From the NCBI GenBank assembly GCA_003223895.1, contig QHXD01000134.1, positions 1-8,378 of the forward strand: a DNA stretch of 8,378 bases, read 5' to 3'. Shown in pieces: positions 1 to 5,868 of the stretch (position 1 is its first letter; each line of letters begins with the position of its first letter). Below the pieces are notes generated by a model. The model was not told the DNA's origin. It saw only the letters and a program-made list of their open reading frames with translations, and made no database searches. Source of the stretch: Acidobacteriota bacterium. Lineage in GTDB: Bacteria; Acidobacteriota; Terriglobia; 20CM-2-55-15. The translations under genes and the position numbers were made by a program.

Positions 1-3000
1 TGCTGTCGAAAGCGGATTTTCCGTCGTTCCCGGAGCGGCACTTCCGGCGAAGACCTGGCGGGCGGTATCGTTTAGAGCAAAGTTGGGGTGATTGAGAATA
101 TTGAAGAACTCCCCCCGGAACTCCAAGGCTCCGCTCTCGCCCAGTTGTTTGACCGGTATATTTTTTCCCAGCGAGAAATCCAGATTAAAGTAGCCCGGTC
201 CCCTCAAGTAGTTTCTTCCCGAAGTTCCCAGAAACCCGGCGTCCTGGAGTCTGAAAGCGCAAGGATCAAACCAAAGATTGGGTGTCCCAAGCTTCTGACC
301 CGCCGCGACTCCTGGGCATCCAGCGGTCGTCCCGTGAGTAATGTCATAAGCGGTGCGTCCCGGTACCAGATCGGGGCGGCCAAAAGTCAGGGCGCCCGCT
401 CCCGGTTGGCCGGTGTTGATGCCCGAGCGGGTGCGGTCGGTCCTTAGCGCTGGGGTGAATGGATAGCCGGACTGAACCGAGAAAATGCTGCTCGCCCGCC
501 AGCCGTTCAGCACGGCGCGGAGTGGTCCACTCTTGAATGGCTGCGGCACCTGATAGATGGTGTTGAACTGCCAATTGTGCCTCAAATCGAAGTCCGCCGG
601 GCCGCGGTCGATCCGCCGATTGGTGGGGTCCACGCCAAAGATGCTGGAAACCTGGTTATCCGCTCCAGCCTGCCCCTGCGTTTCATCGATGAGTTTTGAG
701 AAGGTGTATGAGCTTTGGAACTGCATGCCGTTGCTCAACCGTTTGGTCAACCCAAACTGCATTGCGTTGTACCAGGAGTTTCCTTCGGCAGTGTGCAGAT
801 CAATAGAACCCCAGTTGGGGTTGGTCCGGAAGGCGTTCGGATTTCCAGTAGTCGGCAACGGCGGAAAGAACTTCCGCCCATCTGGGAGGATTTGCGGAAC
901 CCCGGGATTGCCCTCTCTTTCCTGCATGAGATGGTAGCCTCGGGAACCGGCATAGCCGAGCGTCAGTCCCATTTGCCAGGGCAATTGCTGCTCCAGCGTC
1001 AGGTTGTAGTCCAGCATGTGGGGCTGTTTCATGTGATAGTCCAGAAGCCGTAAAGCGTTGCATTCCCCGAACTCCAGCGGAAGACTGCGGAGGGTAAAAG
1101 GCGTGCCAACGGCACAAAACGCTCCGAAAGGAGGCGTCGCTTGTGAGGCAATGACGAAGGAGACGCCATGGACGCCAATGTCGTATAGTTCCGCAAAGCC
1201 GCCGCGGACGGCCGTTTTCCCATTTCCCCTCACATCCCAAGCAAAGCCGAACCGCGGGCTGAAGTTGCGCAACGACATGTTCTCGAAGGCAGGCCCCAGC
1301 GTCGGCGCGGCGTCACTGACAATGTTCCGCAAAGCCGCCTCTTTGCCGTGCTGCTCGCGCGGCACGGTGATGAATTCGTAGCGCAAACCGAGGTTGAACG
1401 TGAGGTTGGGCAGAACGCGATAATCATCGTGGGCGTAAAAACCGATCGTGTTGAAATGGTAGGTCCGGTCCCGAAGCGAACCGGGCCTTTGCGCCGAGTA
1501 TTGTGAGGTCACGCCCTGAAGAAAGTTGGCCAGATTCGCAAAGGTGACGGTCCCCACAGAATTGACGGTAGTGTAAAGATACTGCTGGTAATGATTGATG
1601 AGCGTCCCGAACTTCAGCGAGTGCCGGCCGCGAGTGTAAAAGACATCGTCGCTCCAGGTAAAGATATTCTGCCTGAAGTTCGTCGGAGCAACATTAGGTC
1701 CCAGCTTCGTCACGCCACCGATGTTGAGGGTTCCGATCTCCTCGCCCGGCACAAACGAGTACTGCGGGCCGATAATCCCGGAAGGAGAAGGATTGTTCGG
1801 ATGCGTCCGGCTAAAGGACATCCGGAACGTGCTGAGGAGCGCGGGTGAAAAAACGTGGTCTTCGGAAAGTGTCGCAAAGCTGCTCCGGCTGAAGCGCTCG
1901 GTACGGAACTGCGGATACTCCAGCGGGTCGGTTTCGGTCGTGTTATTAAACGTGAACCGGCCAAACATTCTATCGGCGGAAGAAAAATTATGATCCACTC
2001 GGCCCTGCGCATAGTCGTCTTGGATCGGCTGGGTAAAGGGAAACGTGAACCGGTTATTGGAAAGATTCGGCACCGGATAGAGGGCCAACAGTGGCGCGGT
2101 CACCGGCGAAACGGTCACGGACGGTACAGTAGGCCCCAGTTGCGGACAGGCCGTATTGGTGATCACCGCGCCCGCCGCTCCGTGACACCCAGCGCCGATC
2201 GTGGGACTGATGGTAGTGACGCCGAAGCGCTGCCGTAATCCTTCGTAGACCCCAAAGAAGAAGGTCTTGTCCTTCTTGATCGGCCCTCCGACGGAACCGC
2301 CAAACTGATTACGGGTAAAAGCAGGCAGCCGCCGGTCGCTGGCAGGAGTTTTGTAGTCGAAGAAGTTGCGGGCATCGAGCGCGCTGTTTCGGAAGTATTC
2401 AAACAGCGAGCCATGCAGCGTGTTCGTCCCGCTCTTGGTGACCACTATCACCTGGCTTCCCATAGTCATGCCGTATTCGGCGCTGAAGGAGTTGGTGATC
2501 ACGCGGTACTCCCGGACTCCTTCAATCCCCAGCGTACTGCCATCTTGGGCAGCGGAGGTGCCGTTGGTAAGATTCGACATGAGGGCGCCGTCCAGCAAAT
2601 AATTGTTGGAGCGCAACGGAGCTCCATTGCTGCTGAACCACGTGCCGACTGTCGAGGCGGCCACGCCCAGATTTCTCTGCTGCGTGATCCCGGGTTGCAA
2701 CAGCGTCAGGTCAATGAAATTGCGGCCATTGAGCGGAAGTTCGGCCACTTTGCGTTCGTCTACGAGTCCGCCCAGCGCACCGGACGTCGTGTTCACGATA
2801 GGCGCGTCCTCCGTCACAACCACGGTCTGATCAATCGCTCCTGCCTGAAGCGTAAAATTCACGACCGCTTCCTGGGAAACCGTCAACGTCAAACCGCTGC
2901 GCAGCTCGGTGCGAAAACCGGCCAGTTCAACCCGCACTTCATAGCCGCCTACTGGGAGCGCCGACAAGCGATACGAGCCATCTTCAGCGCTGACACCCGT

Positions 3001-3195
3001 GCGAGTCAGGCCGGTCTCCACATTCTTTGCGGTGATGGAAACACCCGGAATAACGGCGCCTGAAGAATCCTTGACGGCACCCAGAATCGTGCAGGTGGGT
3101 AGTTGAGACATCGCCTGTTTCCCCATTATCAGCAATAGGGAAGAAGACAAGACGATAACTCGGAGTGTCTTTGACGCAGGACAATACGGGACCAT
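1..3195 (-). CDS. Oar-like TonB-dependent outer-membrane receptor, partial (3' end beyond window)
   Basis: Every minus-strand triplet from 3195 down to 1 was read and none is a stop, so 1065 codons are open; the C-terminus lies off the left edge. The ATG at 3195 was chosen because AAGGAAGG lies 6 nt upstream and it begins a signal peptide (KTLR, then VIVLSSSLLLIM, possible cleavage near residues 28-31). Residues about 36-120 resemble a CarboxypepD-regulatory beta-sandwich (DSSGAVIPGVSITAKN, DGSYRLSALPVGGYEV). The plug region follows, with LPLNGRNF at residues 153-160 and SNNYLLDGA further on, then a long beta-barrel. The last visible residues (EFRGEFFNILNHPNFAL) are typical of the final barrel strands, so perhaps 20-30 residues are missing. 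Members of this family sit in the outer membrane and are thought to import large substrates, often glycans or peptides, using TonB energy; the substrate here is unknown. Function is inferred from family features only. Confidence 0.93.
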   Translation of the reverse strand, partial: MVPYCPASKTLRVIVLSSSLLLIMGKQAMSQLPTCTILGAVKDSSGAVIPGVSITAKNVETGLTRTGVSAEDGSYRLSALPVGGYEVRVELAGFRTELRSGLTLTVSQEAVVNFTLQAGAIDQTVVVTEDAPIVNTTSGALGGLVDERKVAELPLNGRNFIDLTLLQPGITQQRNLGVAASTVGTWFSSNGAPLRSNNYLLDGALMSNLTNGTSAAQDGSTLGIEGVREYRVITNSFSAEYGMTMGSQVIVVTKSGTNTLHGSLFEYFRNSALDARNFFDYKTPASDRRLPAFTRNQFGGSVGGPIKKDKTFFFGVYEGLRQRFGVTTISPTIGAGCHGAAGAVITNTACPQLGPTVPSVTVSPVTAPLLALYPVPNLSNNRFTFPFTQPIQDDYAQGRVDHNFSSADRMFGRFTFNNTTETDPLEYPQFRTERFSRSSFATLSEDHVFSPALLSTFRMSFSRTHPNNPSPSGIIGPQYSFVPGEEIGTLNIGGVTKLGPNVAPTNFRQNIFTWSDDVFYTRGRHSLKFGTLINHYQQYLYTTVNSVGTVTFANLANFLQGVTSQYSAQRPGSLRDRTYHFNTIGFYAHDDYRVLPNLTFNLGLRYEFITVPREQHGKEAALRNIVSDAAPTLGPAFENMSLRNFSPRFGFAWDVRGNGKTAVRGGFAELYDIGVHGVSFVIASQATPPFGAFCAVGTPFTLRSLPLEFGECNALRLLDYHMKQPHMLDYNLTLEQQLPWQMGLTLGYAGSRGYHLMQEREGNPGVPQILPDGRKFFPPLPTTGNPNAFRTNPNWGSIDLHTAEGNSWYNAMQFGLTKRLSNGMQFQSSYTFSKLIDETQGQAGADNQVSSIFGVDPTNRRIDRGPADFDLRHNWQFNTIYQVPQPFKSGPLRAVLNGWRASSIFSVQSGYPFTPALRTDRTRSGINTGQPGAGALTFGRPDLVPGRTAYDITHGTTAGCPGVAAGQKLGTPNLWFDPCAFRLQDAGFLGTSGRNYLRGPGYFNLDFSLGKNIPVKQLGESGALEFRGEFFNILNHPNFALNDTARQVFAGSAAPGTTENPLSTA

Positions 3196-3198
3196 AAG

Positions 3199-3210
3199 CC
3201 ACCTTCCTTT
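3199..3210 (-). promoter_or_regulatory. Ribosome binding site of the left receptor gene
   Basis: Read on the minus strand this is AAAGGAAGGTGG. The AAGGAAGG core ends 6 nt before the ATG at 3195. It is a good Shine-Dalgarno match and, with the following signal peptide, decides the start codon. Confidence 0.75.
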
Positions 3211-3242
3211 TTTAAGATGTTGATGAACAGCATACCTCGTTT

Positions 3243-3265
3243 CCGAAAATTGTTTCGCTTTTCGG
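3243..3265. promoter_or_regulatory. Inverted repeat in the leader of the left receptor gene
   Basis: CCGAAAA (3243-3249) and TTTTCGG (3259-3265) form perfect 7-bp arms around a 9-nt loop, about 50 nt upstream of the receptor start. It could be an operator or chance AT-rich symmetry. No convincing -35/-10 pair was identified near it, so the promoter is not placed. Confidence 0.3.
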
Positions 3266-3272
3266 TTGCATG

Positions 3273-3706
3273 GTTGCCATAAAATCCGGCTTCCGGTAGA
3301 GCAAAGGCGCAGGGATCGAAGTAGAGGTCGGGAGTTCCCAATTTCGTGCCGGCCGGGACACACTCGGACAGCCTTTCGTGACGCCTTTCACCGGATTGTT
3401 GTTAAAGCCCGGAAGCAAATCCGGACGATCCGTTATTTGCCCCCCGCTGGCTCCATTTCGCGAACGATTAAACCCAGTCAGGATGCTAACCGGAGTGCCG
3501 TCGGCCAACGTGAGGATTCCATTGAGCTGCCAGCCCGAAAGCAGTTTTCCAGCGGCTCCGGTCATATTCCGCGCGAAGGGAAGGTCGTAGGTGAAGTTCG
3601 CGGAGAAGTAGTTGCGGATGTCAATGCCGGCCAGTCCCCAATCGGCCCTCCAATCGTCCGGGTCTTGTGGCACGGTTCCGCCTATATCCAGATACCTGCC
3701 GAAACA
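3273..3706 (-). pseudogene. Remnant of a second TonB-dependent receptor, C-terminal barrel part, frameshifted
   Basis: The minus-strand reading GGTVPQDPDDWRADWG, then SANFTYDLPF, LLSGWQLNGILTLADGTP and ITDRPDLLPGFNNNP matches the late barrel of the neighbouring receptors. After TKGCPSV the family sequence continues only in another frame (PAGTKLGTPDLYFDPCAF, then ALPEAGFYGN). The switch falls on a GTGTGT run (plus-strand positions 3358-3363); removing one GT restores a continuous reading. No signal peptide, carboxypeptidase-like domain or plug is present, and the final strands (the GPGYFNLD-like part) are missing after FYGN. What follows is the leader of the left receptor gene. It is therefore cut at both ends as well as frameshifted. 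Its boundaries are estimates from where family resemblance fades. Confidence 0.85.
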
Positions 3707-3730
3707 CTGCAGACATTCCGTGATTGCCGC

Positions 3731-3963
3731 TCATTTTTGTTTTTCCGCGCCTTGTTTTAACTTCACCAAGGCGGCCACAACTTCTGATCTGAACTTTTCT
3801 AGTGCCGGATTCGGACGATTTCCGGGACTCTTCTGCAGAAGCGCATCCATGCGGCTCAGAGCCGCACTGAGTTTTCCCTGACGAACGTACACGTGGATAA
3901 GCATCAATTCCGGCGCTTCAAAGTCCTTATAATCCGGATTGGTTTGCTTTCCTATTGCGTGAC
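3731..3963 (-). pseudogene. C-terminal remnant of a TPR-type protein
   Basis: The minus strand reads KQTNPDYKDFEAPELM, then LIHVYVRQGKLSAALSRMDA, LLQKSPGNRPNPALEKFR and SEVVAALVKLKQGAEKQK, ending in TGA at 3731-3733. The pattern of a short helix, turn and second helix with alternating small and large hydrophobics, and an acidic residue, proline and leucine cluster (FEAPELMLIHVYVRQGKLSAA), resembles the end of a tetratricopeptide-repeat protein. In Acidobacteriota such proteins often accompany TonB receptors, but this copy lacks its N-terminal part: upstream the frame runs straight into the dispersed repeat at 3964. The start is lost, so I call it a fragment. The TPR assignment rests on motif style alone; another helical repeat family is possible. 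Confidence 0.5.
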
Positions 3964-4049
3964 TTATAAAGCGGCAAAGAGTGTCTGTATATCCGGTCGA
4001 ACGGGTATTCCTGGCTGAAATTCGGGGGAAGAACGATCGGCTTTATGCC
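3964..4049. repeat. Dispersed repeat, copy A (short form)
   Basis: This segment matches parts of 5110-5194 and 5619-5708: it shares ATAAAGCGGCAAAGA, GTATATCCGGT, GAAATTCGGGG and GCTTTATGCC. The shared core is bounded by ATAAAGC (3966-3972) and its inverse GCTTTAT (4040-4046), 81 bp in all. On the minus strand one frame reads RHKADRSSPEFQPG, then IPVRPDIQTLFAAL and stop TAA at 3964-3966, a frame also readable in copy C. The copy lacks the terminator hairpin and the acetyltransferase 3' end found in copies B and C. It lies directly between the TPR remnant and the antitoxin gene. Confidence 0.8.
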
Positions 4050-4071
4050 TGATACAAGGTCTCAGACTCCC

Positions 4072-4085
4072 ATTACCAAGGTAAT
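4072..4085. promoter_or_regulatory. Candidate autoregulatory operator of the antitoxin gene
   Basis: ATTACC (4072-4077), AA, GGTAAT (4080-4085) is a perfect 6-bp-arm palindrome ending 8 nt before the antitoxin ATG. AbrB/MazE-type antitoxins are dimers that commonly repress their own operon through such palindromes. The same stretch includes AAGG (4078-4081), a weak and rather distant ribosome binding site, so binding would also cover the translation start. Binding is inference. Confidence 0.5.
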
Positions 4086-4093
4086 ATCGATTT

Positions 4094-4357
4094 ATGGCGA
4101 TAGCGCAATCGAAGGTTACAGCTCAAGGACAGATCTCCATACCCGCCCGGATTCGTCAGAAGCTCGGGATCGGTCCTGGCTCCATTTTAGAATGGGACGA
4201 GCAAGGCGAAAACATCGTCATTCGCAGAGTCGGGCAATACTCATCCGAAGAAATCCATAAGGCGATATTCCCGCACGGCACTTCGGCCACGAAGCGCTTG
4301 GATGAATTTAAAGAAGGTATCCGCTCATACATGAAGAAACGCCATGCGCACCGTTGA
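4094..4357 (+). CDS. AbrB/MazE-fold antitoxin (VapB-type), intact
   Basis: The 87-residue protein begins with a SpoVT-AbrB swapped-hairpin domain at about residues 3-48. It shows SKVTAQGQISIPARIRQKLG, GPGSILEWDEQGENIVIRR and the usual order of strand, PARIR helix and strand. The remaining 40 residues (SSEEIHKAIFPHG onward, then a basic tail KKRHAHR) would wrap and block the partner toxin. The length is normal for the family. The toxin start at 4344 overlaps its last 14 nt, the standard translational coupling of an antitoxin-toxin operon. A palindrome just upstream is a candidate autoregulatory site. The toxin is truncated, so this is an antitoxin without a working cognate partner in the window; it may persist as a regulator, protect against a toxin elsewhere, or simply not have decayed yet. 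Confidence 0.88.
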   Translation: MAIAQSKVTAQGQISIPARIRQKLGIGPGSILEWDEQGENIVIRRVGQYSSEEIHKAIFPHGTSATKRLDEFKEGIRSYMKKRHAHR

Positions 4358-4469
4358 CATCAATGTTCTGGTGCGCATAATCACTCGAGACGATACAAGA
4401 CAAGTTGTCGCCGCCGAGGACTTCCTCAAAAAGGGCGCTTGGGTGTCCCACCTTGTCAGAAATTCGTAA
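4344..4469 (+). pseudogene. Truncated PIN-domain toxin (VapC-like), first 41 codons
   Basis: The reading MRTVDINVLVRIITRDD, then TRQVVAAEDFLKKGAWVSHLV is the opening strand and helices of a VapC PIN ribonuclease, including the first catalytic aspartate (Asp5). The residue after it is Ile where DTNV/DTNVLVR is usual. Family similarity stops abruptly at SHLV (about 4459) and three further codons lead to TAA at 4467-4469. Full-length VapC proteins are about 120-140 residues and need further acidic residues to bind metal, so this product cannot be an active nuclease. The ATG overlaps the antitoxin gene by 14 nt. The sequence that follows belongs to unrelated acetyltransferase debris, so a deletion joined the two. 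Confidence 0.85.
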
Positions 4470-4510
4470 ACGACTCGGCCGGATAGATACGAGCGGAAGC
4501 ACCAACTATC

Positions 4511-5053
4511 TTGATCAAGGGGCCACAGGCAATCACGAAAAGCGATTTCGTGATCAAAGATGCGGACGCTTTCGACGAGGTATACAGCAGGCTGGAACCG
4601 AGATGCAAGGTGATCGCAGAAAACACCGAGACCGGGCGGCTCATGGGATACTGTTTCTACCATCCGCGAAAGCGCCACGTTTCACTTGGAGAACCACCGC
4701 TACGCCATCCAAAACCCGCCGGGTTTCCTCCATTGTGCCGTTTACGAGGGAGCCGGCGGTCGAATTGATGGTTGCATGATTTCCTCGGGGTGCGCGATGA
4801 AAATGCTGGGGCCATGCCTTGCGCAGTCAGAGCAAGAAGCGGCTGCCCTGATTCTGCGCGAGTTGGACCTCTATCGCGGGCGCACGCCGGTATTCCTGAT
4901 TCCAGTCGACTGCCACAACTTGGTGCGCTGGACGTACGATCTCGGCGCGCGCGACTGCGAGTTGCATTCCTGTCAGGTTAACGTGGGCGATTACAGCCGT
5001 TCCGTGGCATCAGCATGCCTTCATACCTTCCAGAAACGGGGCTGAAACCCTAG
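4511..5053 (+). pseudogene. GNAT-family acetyltransferase remnant with internal deletion and two frame changes
   Basis: Three frames in series read as one family. About 4511-4695 gives DAFDEVYSRLEPRCKVIAEN and TGRLMGYCFYHPRKRHVSLG, resembling a GNAT core. From about 4686 a different frame gives YAIQNPPGFLHCAVYEGAGG, RIDGCMISSGCAMKMLGP, EQEAAALILRELDLYRGR, TPVFLIPVDCHNLVRW and GARDCELHSCQV, like the second GNAT domain of YitH-type proteins (Acetyltransf_18-like). From about 4991 a third frame gives LQPFRGISMPSYLPETG, the expected terminal segment, continuing as LKP to TAG at 5051-5053 because of an extra G in a GGGG run. The part of the first domain after HVSLG, including the acetyl-CoA loop, is missing, as is a clear N-terminus. 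Family membership is from pattern memory and is moderately sure; inactivation is clear. Confidence 0.72.
4532..4554. repeat. Perfect 9-bp inverted repeat inside the acetyltransferase remnant
   Basis: ATCACGAAA (4532-4540) and TTTCGTGAT (4546-4554) are exact inverse complements separated by AGCGA. A separate palindrome, CTTGATCAAG (4510-4519), lies just upstream. The location at the 5' edge of the acetyltransferase similarity suggests either a junction scar or chance. No U-tract follows, so it is not an intrinsic terminator. Confidence 0.4.
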
Positions 5054-5194
5054 CAAAAAAAACCCGCGAGTCGCCCCGCGGGCAAAGGTGTATGGTAAGG
5101 AGATAGGAGTATAAAGCGGCAAAGAGCGCCCGTATATCCGGTGTACGGGGCATTTCCTGGTGAAATTCGGGGGAAGTCAGCTTTATGCCGTACC
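5019..5194. repeat. Dispersed repeat, copy B (long form)
   Basis: This stretch aligns end to end with 5528-5708. It starts CTTCATACCTTCC (the acetyltransferase 3' end), then has an A-tract and GC hairpin, then the ATAAAGC-to-GCTTTAT core (5111-5186) and ends GCCGTAC. Relative to copies A and C it has lost about 4-5 bases (GATCG region) near 5176, which breaks the minus-strand frame shared by those copies, and its TAA is changed to TAC (reads FAALYS). It is the copy still joined to a long stretch of acetyltransferase sequence, so it is probably closest to the original arrangement. Confidence 0.85.
5055..5082 (-). terminator. Degenerate intrinsic terminator, minus strand (copy B)
   Basis: On the minus strand CCCGCG (5082-5077) pairs with CGCGGG (5068-5063) and is followed by eight T (5062-5055). 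The stem is shorter than the 9-bp equivalent in copy C because two pairs are lost. It would end transcription of a minus-strand gene converging on the acetyltransferase gene. Confidence 0.6.
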
Positions 5195-5217
5195 GCTACG
5201 AAATGCTTTGCGTGCAT

Positions 5218-5252
5218 CAACCTGGTCCTCCCATGCGCGGAAAACCAGGTTG
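5218..5252. repeat. Inverted repeat between copy B and the transposase remnant
   Basis: CAACCTGGT (5218-5226) and ACCAGGTTG (5244-5252) are exact 9-bp inverse complements with a 17-nt loop. The 118 bp between copy B and the transposase start otherwise hold no gene I recognise. It might be an insertion-sequence end or an old regulatory stem; neither can be shown here. Confidence 0.4.
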
Positions 5253-5312
5253 AAACTAGTCACGCCTGCTTATCCGGTTCTTTCAGCAAACTCCAAGCAG
5301 TAGTATGGGCGC

Positions 5313-5533
5313 GTGGCTCGTCCGCCGTTTCCCAAGACACTGCGCGAGTTTCAGGCCAAGTTTGCCACCGAAGAAGCATGCCAGCAGTACTTGGCTGCTT
5401 GCCGCTGGCCCGATGGCTTCGTTTGCCCGCGATGCGGGCACAGGGGCGAGCATACGAATTGGTGAAACAGCGACGGTGGCAGTGCGTTGGTTGTCGCCAT
5501 CAGGTTTCGCTGACGGCTGGCACGATTCTTCAT
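5313..5533 (+). pseudogene. IS1595-type transposase, N-terminal remnant with frameshift
   Basis: From GTG at 5313 (an in-frame stop at 5301 leaves no earlier start) the protein reads VARPPFPKTLREFQAKFATE, then EACQQYLAACRWPDGFVCPR and CGHRG, hitting TGA at 5463. The family sequence resumes in another frame: AYELVKQRRWQCVGCRHQ, then VSLTAGTILH. The two CxxC pairs (CPRC and CVGC) form the zinc-ribbon that starts IS1595-group transposases. A net loss of one base (or gain of two) near 5446-5450 causes the frame change. Similarity ends at GTILH, exactly where copy C of the dispersed repeat begins; the whole DDE catalytic domain (over 200 residues in the family) is absent. It is therefore a dead fragment. 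The family name is from recognition of the N-terminal motif string. Confidence 0.8.
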
Positions 5534-5708
5534 GCCTTCCGAAACGGGCTGAAACCATAGCAAAAAAACCCCGCGAGTCACCTCGCGGGGAAAGGTGGGA
5601 TGGTGTAAGAGATAGAGTTTATAAAGCGGCAAAGAAGGCCTGTATATCCGGTGTATGGGGCATTTCTTGGTGAAATTCGGGGTAAGGACGATCAGCTTTA
5701 TGCCGTAC
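5528..5708. repeat. Dispersed repeat, copy C (long form)
   Basis: This matches copy B: CTTCATGCCTTCC plus GAAACGGGCTGAAACC (acetyltransferase 3' end, now with lost bases), A-tract and hairpin, ATAAAGC-to-GCTTTAT core (5621-5701) and terminal GCCGTAC. The hairpin is perfect and the minus-strand frame RHKADRPYPEFHQE, MPHTPDIQAFFAAL, stop (TAA at 5619-5621) is uninterrupted. The core has the same length as copy A with substitutions only. Its left edge coincides with the end of transposase similarity, both sharing CTTCAT. Confidence 0.85.
5562..5590 (-). terminator. Intrinsic terminator, minus strand (copy C)
   Basis: On the minus strand CCCCGCGAG (5590-5582) pairs perfectly with CTCGCGGGG (5577-5569) across a 4-nt loop, followed by seven T (5568-5562). 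It lies about 28 nt after the TAA of the minus-strand frame ending at 5619. This is a textbook rho-independent terminator for that frame; on the plus strand there is no U-tract. Confidence 0.85.
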
Positions 5709-5749
5709 TTTCCAAACGCATGCACACTTGTGCCGATCTGCCTTGCCAT
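5619..5749 (-). other. Possible small or remnant minus-strand gene of unknown function
   Basis: Two readings compete. An ATG at 5749 has AAAGGAG 6 nt upstream, a strong ribosome binding site, and starts MARQIGTSVHAFGKYGIKLI; that frame then runs through the terminator into sequence antisense to the transposase, so its later part is unlikely to be real. A second frame over the same bases reads KADRHKCACVWKVRHKAD, then RPYPEFHQEMPHTPDI and QAFFAAL and stops at TAA 5619-5621, just before the terminator; it is also readable in copy A. One indel between about 5675 and 5700 could join the good start to the conserved end, giving a protein of about 43 residues. I do not recognise the family. It may equally be only the 3' end of a lost larger gene. 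Confidence 0.35.
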
Positions 5750-5837
5750 ACTCCGCTCCTTTCGAATCCGATCTATTAATCCGAAATGAATATGGCTGGC
5801 TTCCAGGGATTGACCTCTGGATCGTATCACGGGAATG

Positions 5838-5866
5838 TTGCGATTTATCATGATTATTGACATAAT
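5838..5866 (+). promoter_or_regulatory. Candidate sigma-70-type promoter of the ATPase gene
   Basis: TTGCGA (5838-5843) and CATAAT (5861-5866) are separated by 17 nt in an AT-rich patch. ATTAT (5853-5857) and ATAAT (5862-5866) also form a small palindrome over the -10. The expected start of transcription, near 5873, falls between the two possible ATGs (5869, 5875), implying a leaderless or nearly leaderless message; no Shine-Dalgarno is visible. Confidence 0.4.
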
Positions 5867-5868
5867 AG

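Noticed and set aside
2413..3063. 216-codon plus-strand open frame
   Set aside because: It lies wholly antisense to the receptor gene, whose signal peptide, domain order and ribosome binding site are convincing; the plus frame shows no family motif and no ribosome binding site.
3266..3760. 164-codon plus-strand open frame
   Set aside because: It is antisense to the second receptor remnant, whose barrel motifs are recognisable on the minus strand.
5019..5194. Integron attC site or riboswitch
   Set aside because: The repeat has no attC-type end sequences or integrase nearby, and the hairpin plus T-tract and the readable gene ends explain its structure better than an aptamer.
5195..5312. Terminal inverted repeat of the IS1595-type element
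   Set aside because: The 9-bp stem at 5218-5252 is a local hairpin, and the other end of the element is missing, so an element end cannot be defined.
3964..5708. CRISPR array
   Set aside because: There are only three copies, unevenly spaced and 80-180 bases long, with genes between them and no cas genes.
5351..5863. 170-codon minus-strand open frame
   Set aside because: It crosses a strong minus-strand terminator and continues antisense to the transposase remnant; only the first part (5619-5749) may be meaningful.
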